In this document: positions 59,831 to 64,000 of the stretch, piece after piece
Layout: every line of letters starts with the position of its first letter
Numbering within the stretch: position 1 is the first letter of the stretch
Origin: Fulvia fulva
Lineage: Eukaryota > Ascomycota > Dothideomycetes > Mycosphaerellales > Mycosphaerellaceae
Reading direction: 5' to 3'
Assembly: GCF_020509005.1 (NCBI RefSeq)
Contig: NC_063012.1
Coordinates: forward strand, 8,246,001 to 8,310,000
DNA: 64,000 nucleotides
Notes under the pieces: generated by a model
The model's input: the letters and a program-made list of their open reading frames with translations, nothing else
Told to the model about the DNA's origin: nothing
The model's database searches: none
Position numbers and translations under genes: made by a program

Positions 59831-60349
59831 TTGTCCTGCGGGCATTTGACCATCTGGTCATAGAAGCCGGACGGAGAGCACGGTTGGCGTTACGATAGAC
59901 ATAGACCCTAGATGTGGTTGCTAGCATGGCGTTGGAGGTGGAGTGCTGATTAGAAGCTCTGTATATACCCCGTTCAGTTGCACGCTGTACAAAGCAGCTG
60001 ATGTTTCAACATGTACATATCCTTAGTCCAAAGTCAGCGCTCGTGATGATAACCATGGCTTGGAAGAACGTCAGTAGTGCTGAGTGAGACAGAATCAACG
60101 TGCGAAGAATGTTCAGCTGTTTGACTCGGAGTTTGAGGACGAAAGCTACCAATGTTGATGACAATGTTGTCGCGTGGCCAGACACGTGATTCTCCGCATT
60201 TCCTCGTAAGGCATTCGGGCTTGGCCAGGGGCTCTCTTCAAGACAGCTGGCCGACGATTTCTAGCTGGAGCCGCTTCTGCTGAAAGAGCCCACTACACAC
60301 GACACTCCTTCCTTCTTTCTTCATCCCACCTTTCATCACCACTTGCGCG
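59831..60349. other. Intergenic region, SEC61 promoter
   Basis: About 520 nt lie between DIC1 and SEC61. A CACGTG box occurs at 60184-60189 about 160 nt before the ATG, and the last 50 nt are C/T-rich leader. No gene is seen. Confidence 0.45.
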
Positions 60350-62047
60350 ATGTCTGGACGTACGTACCACCTGACCTCCTCCAGCAGCATCGCGCATCAC
60401 TGACGCGACCACAGTCCGCTTCCTCGACCTCGTGAAGCCCTTCACCCCCCTCATCCCGGAAGTTCAGGTTCCCGAGACGAAAGTACCCTTCCAGCAGCGA
60501 ATAATATGGACCAGTGTCACTCTCGTCATTTTCCTGGTCATGAGCCAGATGCCACTATACGGCATTGTGTCGTCAGGTGAGCGCGGCGCGAAGGTGCAAG
60601 AGACGGAGGCATGATTGACACGATGCAGACACCTCCGATCCGCTATACTGGCTACGTATGATGATGGCGAGTAATCGTGGTACACTGATGGAGCTGGGAA
60701 TCACACCCATTATATCCTCCGGCATGGTCTTCCAGCTCCTTGCCGGCACCCACCTCATCGATGTCAACCTCGATCTCAAGTCGGACCGCGAACTCTACCA
60801 AACCGCCCAGAAGCTCCTCGCCATCATCCTGTCCTTCGGCCAAGCGTGTGTCTACGTGCTCACTGGTCTCTACGGGCCCCCAGCAGATCTCGGCGCCGGT
60901 ATCTGCGTTCTTCTCGTTGTCCAGCTCCTGACTGCTGCTCTTATTGTCATTCTTCTCGACGAGCTCCTCCAGAAGGGCTATGGTCTGGGCTCTGGTATCT
61001 CTCTCTTCATCGCGACCAACATCTGCGAGAACATCATGTGGCGCATTGCTTCCCCGACCACCGTCAACACCGGTCGTGGCCCAGAGTTTGAGGGCGCTCT
61101 TCCCGCACTGGTCCACCTGCTCTTCACCTGGCCAAACAAGCAGCTTGCACTTCGCGAGGCTTTCTACCGCCAGAACCTCCCGAACATCATGAGTGTCATC
61201 TCAACGGTCTTGGTCTTCTCTGTTGTCATCTATCTCCAAGGTCAGCAATCGTCAAAAGACACAGATTGGCTCTCTACTAACACAATCCAGGCTTCCGTGT
61301 TGAGATCCCAGTCAAGTCCTCCCGCCAGCGTGGCATGCGCGGTTCGTACCCAGTCCGCCTCTTCTACACCTCGAATATGCCGATCATGCTCCAGTCCGCC
61401 CTCTCCTCGAACGTCTTCCTCGTGTCTCAGATGCTCTACAACAAGCTTCCAGACAACCTTTTGGTCAAGATGCTCGGTGTGTGGGAGGCTCGCGAGGGCA
61501 CAGCTCAGGTCCTGCCGGCAAGCGGTCTCGTCTACTACATGAGCCCACCTCTCAACCTCATCGATGCCCTTACGGACCCGATCCACACCGCAGTCTTTAC
61601 CGTCTACATGCTCACTGCATGCGCCGCTTTCAGCAAGACCTGGATCGAAGTCTCGGGCTCAAGCCCACGCGATGTTGCCAAGCAGTTGAAGGAGCAAGGA
61701 TTGGTTATGGCTGGACACCGTGATGAAAGCATGTACCGTGAGCTCAAGCGTGTCATCCCAACTGCTGCCGCATTCGGCGGTGCTTGCATTGGTGCTCTCT
61801 CGATCGTCAGCGACCTCATGGGCGCAATGGGTAGCGGCACTGGTATCTTGATGGCCGTGACAATCATCTACTCCTACTTCGAGATCGCAGCCAAGGAAGG
61901 CGACATGGCTGGTCTCAAGGGCATGGGTAAGTACTGAAGGGTAGAAGGCATCGTCTGTCTCAGACATGCCTGACACCATCCCCCAAGACATTACCACGTG
62001 GATCTCGAGTATAGCTAACAACCTTCTGTTTGGCAGTAATGGGCTAA
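60350..62047 (+). CDS. SEC61: Sec61 alpha, ER protein-translocation channel
   Basis: This is the pore subunit of the ER translocon. Exons are 60350-60359, 60415-60576, 60629-61240, 61291-61926 and 62037-62047, giving 476 residues with about ten membrane segments. The first exon holds only ten bases (MSG plus one base) and joins to [18 protein letters not shown]. The plug region and segment 2 lie in [25 protein letters not shown]. The cytosolic ribosome-binding loop is [20 protein letters not shown]. The last exon is 11 nt and completes GLKGM-VMG, the usual end of fungal Sec61. If the last intron (61927-62036) is not spliced, the protein instead ends after GKY at 61937. That intron is a probable introner-like element. 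Confidence 0.96.
61927..62036 (+). mobile_element. Introner-like intron at the 3' end of SEC61
   Basis: This 110-nt intron (donor GTAAGT) interrupts the fourth codon from the end of the protein. Its 3' block at 61985-62036 reads aagacattaccacgtgg, then ctcgagtatagctaaca and accttctgtttggcag. It is shared with the introns in the MFS (35215-35302) and glutaminase (40952-41102) genes. The other SEC61 introns (50-55 nt) lack it. Confidence 0.68.
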
Positions 62048-62728
62048 AGTCGAGTTGCATACGACAGATGGAATATGGTGACAATACCATCTTGAGTGAA
62101 AAGTATAGTAACGAAGATTAGGAGCAAAGCATCAAATGTACAATACCTTACCAGAAGGTGTTACAAGCGCAAGAAATCTGTCAAATTGAGTCGTGCAATG
62201 GACATCACGGCAGAGTAAGGTCCGAGTCCATTTCCTCCTCCACTTTGACCTCCACGGATGTTTGGCGCTTACGAATCGATCTGGGTCCGGCACCTGGACA
62301 AGTGTAGACGGGGGCGAGCGGAGGCTATTTCTCGCAAACCAAACATGCCGCATCGATGCTCAGACGAGTATCCAGATGGGAGAGGGCGCTGGGCCCATGA
62401 TGTTCGACCTCGTGCTCGGGATGTAGTTGGTGACAGGGTGAGGATGGGCTTCCTTGCCGAGTACCGTCAATGCATTCGGCTGTCACGATATGGTCTAGGA
62501 AGAGACCGACGCCAGTCGGAAGGGGTCGTGGTCGCGGCGAATCGTGTGCGTGAGCCATCGCGATGTTTGTTGTATTTTGCTGCGTTTCCCTATTTTCCAT
62601 ATGATATTGTGCATCCCTGTTGCCACTATAGTGGGTCGCTGTCCTGGTGCGCCTGGTCTGAACACACGGCAACAGCATGAGCACCATTTTCAGGCGATTC
62701 AGAGGTCGGTCAGCAGCATTCGACCACA
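62048..62728. other. Convergent intergenic region
   Basis: The 3' flanks of SEC61 (plus) and ORC1 (minus) meet here. Short frames on both strands lack motifs, and I see nothing else. Confidence 0.5.
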
Positions 62729-64000
62729 TCAAGCAGCAAATCCAAGCCCACGACACTCTTCGTCTTCACGTAAAGCTCCTCTAACTTCGTCCTCGCCAAC
62801 GCCAAGTCTGACTCTTCCCACGCGATCGCCATTTCTACTTTCCACACCTATGATGCCAGCCTCAGCCAATTCCTGCGCCGCAACACCAAAGCCAAGCACG
62901 CGCGCCGCCTCATCCATCTCTTTCTTGGCGGCGGGCCGACCACGCTTCGAAGGAGTCATTCCGGCTGCTCCTCCAAGCTCATCATCTGCCATTTCAGTGA
63001 CCGCGACCGGCGTCAGCAATTGCTCCCGAATATCCTTGTTGGTGGCCATGACTGCCATCTTTCGCGCCTCGTCCGTAATGTCGGCAAGGGTCGATTCAGT
63101 AATGCCAGTCCGTCTCAGTCGAGCAAGTAGAGCTGCCAGGAATAGCTTGCTGCTCAAGGACAACGAGCGAAGATGTGCTGCAAGAGGAGTAGAAGTGGCT
63201 TCATTGATCGCACGCTTGATCGTTGCAATTGTCACGATGCCTTTCTTCGATGCCAAAGTTGTAGTGGCAGGCTTCCGCGCCGGGGTCTTGCTCGGTGTGT
63301 CTGGAGCTTGGTTCTCTTTGCCAGGCTCGACTTCGGCCGTCTCTTCCTCAGCAATCTCTACGGCTCGCCGACAGATATCCAGAGCTCGCCGAGCGTCGCC
63401 GGAGACGGCAGCGACTTTGCGGCTGGCGAATTGAACAGCATCAGACTCCACAATCACTTGACCGACACCTTCCAGTCGGCTCTGGATGATTGTCATCAGC
63501 TGTGTATGAGTGTAGCCCGGGAATGTTATTCGCGTCAAGCCCAATCTACTTGAGATCTTGTTTGATAAGGTGCGTTCGGGCAAGTCCATCGTGTTGGCTA
63601 CTGCAAGCACAATCAACCTTGAATGTCGTAGCTGAGGCCAGTTGAAGAAGTTGTACATCACTCCCTGGTTCCTGGTGACCAGCTGGTCCAATTCGTCCAT
63701 CAAGACTACACAAGGCACTCTCCGGGGACTGGGAGTCGTGAACTCTCGCTCGAGTAGCTCCAGCGCATGAGCAGAACTTACTCTATCGCCCTTGAGAGCT
63801 TCCCACAATAAGCTATACGACTGATGAGGGTCGGTGACTTTCATGCCGTTGATCTCCACAAAATAGAAGTCATCCAATTGCTCCTCGGCAACCGCCGTCT
63901 GCAAGTTAGCAACCACCTCACGAACTGTAGCTGTCTTTCCAGTCCCTGGGGTGCCCGATATGTAGATGCAAGCGCCAGTGCCGGCAGTAATCGCAGCCTC
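62729..64000 (-). CDS. ORC1: ORC1, origin recognition complex subunit 1 (C-terminal part)
   Basis: ORC1 is the ATPase subunit of the complex that marks replication origins and loads MCM with Cdc6. The window holds 423 C-terminal residues; the N-terminus, including any BAH domain, lies beyond the right edge. The frame is open to base 64000. The AAA+ module shows Walker A GTPGTGKT at its start, Walker B VVLMDELDQL, the sensor-1 region VLAVANTMDLPERTLSNKISSRLGL and sensor-2 GDARRALDICRRAVE. An S/T/K-rich insert separates the module from the winged-helix part (about residues 245-423, HLRSLSLSSKLFLAALLARLRRTG...). Cdc6 is the main alternative, but the spacing and the DELDQLVTRNQGVMYNFFNWP segment fit ORC1. 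Confidence 0.94.
   Translation of the reverse strand, partial: EAAITAGTGACIYISGTPGTGKTATVREVVANLQTAVAEEQLDDFYFVEINGMKVTDPHQSYSLLWEALKGDRVSSAHALELLEREFTTPSPRRVPCVVLMDELDQLVTRNQGVMYNFFNWPQLRHSRLIVLAVANTMDLPERTLSNKISSRLGLTRITFPGYTHTQLMTIIQSRLEGVGQVIVESDAVQFASRKVAAVSGDARRALDICRRAVEIAEEETAEVEPGKENQAPDTPSKTPARKPATTTLASKKGIVTIATIKRAINEATSTPLAAHLRSLSLSSKLFLAALLARLRRTGITESTLADITDEARKMAVMATNKDIREQLLTPVAVTEMADDELGGAAGMTPSKRGRPAAKKEMDEAARVLGFGVAAQELAEAGIIGVESRNGDRVGRVRLGVGEDEVRGALREDEECRGLGFAA

Noticed and set aside
61927..61937. SEC61 ending at 61937 without the last intron
   Set aside because: The spliced form restores the conserved VMG end and the intron has a perfect GTAAGT donor; the short form may exist only as a retained transcript.

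Overview
The window is nuclear DNA of a filamentous ascomycete. The evidence is short introns (about 43-200 nt) with GTRNGT donors and CTAAC/CTGAC branch sites, two Zn(II)2Cys6 regulators plus a broken third, a GtaA-type secreted glutaminase, and a fungal homogentisate cluster next to a CYP504 P450. Three introns in unrelated genes share a near-identical 3' block. That pattern is known for introner-like elements of Dothideomycetes such as Cladosporium, Zymoseptoria and relatives, so I favour Mycosphaerellales. This placement is an inference.

Layout. 0-9 kb: a small cysteine-rich secreted protein, a hypothetical N/G/P-rich protein, the branchpoint-bridging protein BBP/SF1 and a Zn2Cys6 factor. 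9.2-12.8 kb: a gene-poor stretch with a candidate short inverted-repeat element. 12.8-24 kb: a conserved genome-maintenance and RNA-processing block of SMC5, POP1 and RAD2/XPG, with SMC5 and POP1 divergent. 24.6-38 kb: a second Zn2Cys6 factor, a Kelch-BTB protein resembling fission yeast Ral2, a 1-Cys peroxiredoxin, an MFS transporter and an AT-hook nuclear protein. 40.4-50.1 kb: secreted glutaminase A, a SET-domain methyltransferase resembling Set6, and a large secreted PAN-domain mucin-like protein. 50.3-56.5 kb: a broken Zn2Cys6 gene, homogentisate dioxygenase, divergent fumarylacetoacetase, then a CYP504 P450. Together the last three form a phenylacetate/tyrosine catabolic cluster. 56.6-64 kb: mitochondrial PheRS, a mitochondrial dicarboxylate carrier, the Sec61 alpha translocon subunit and the C-terminal part of ORC1, which runs off the right edge.

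How genes work together. The P450 makes hydroxylated phenylacetates that lead to homogentisate. The dioxygenase opens the ring, and fumarylacetoacetase yields fumarate and acetoacetate. The isomerase step is not encoded here. SMC5, RAD2 and ORC1 act on DNA; POP1, BBP and PheRS act on RNA; Sec61 feeds the secretory route used by the glutaminase and the PAN protein.

Most notable: three introner-like introns (MFS transporter, glutaminase, last intron of SEC61); an intron of the BBP gene that itself carries six CTAAC branch-site motifs; a 5-nt microexon needed to keep the dicarboxylate carrier in frame; and a 17-nt microexon inside a zinc-cluster domain. Exon boundaries below were worked out by eye from splice consensus, reading-frame continuity and remembered family conservation. 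No alignment or transcript data were available.
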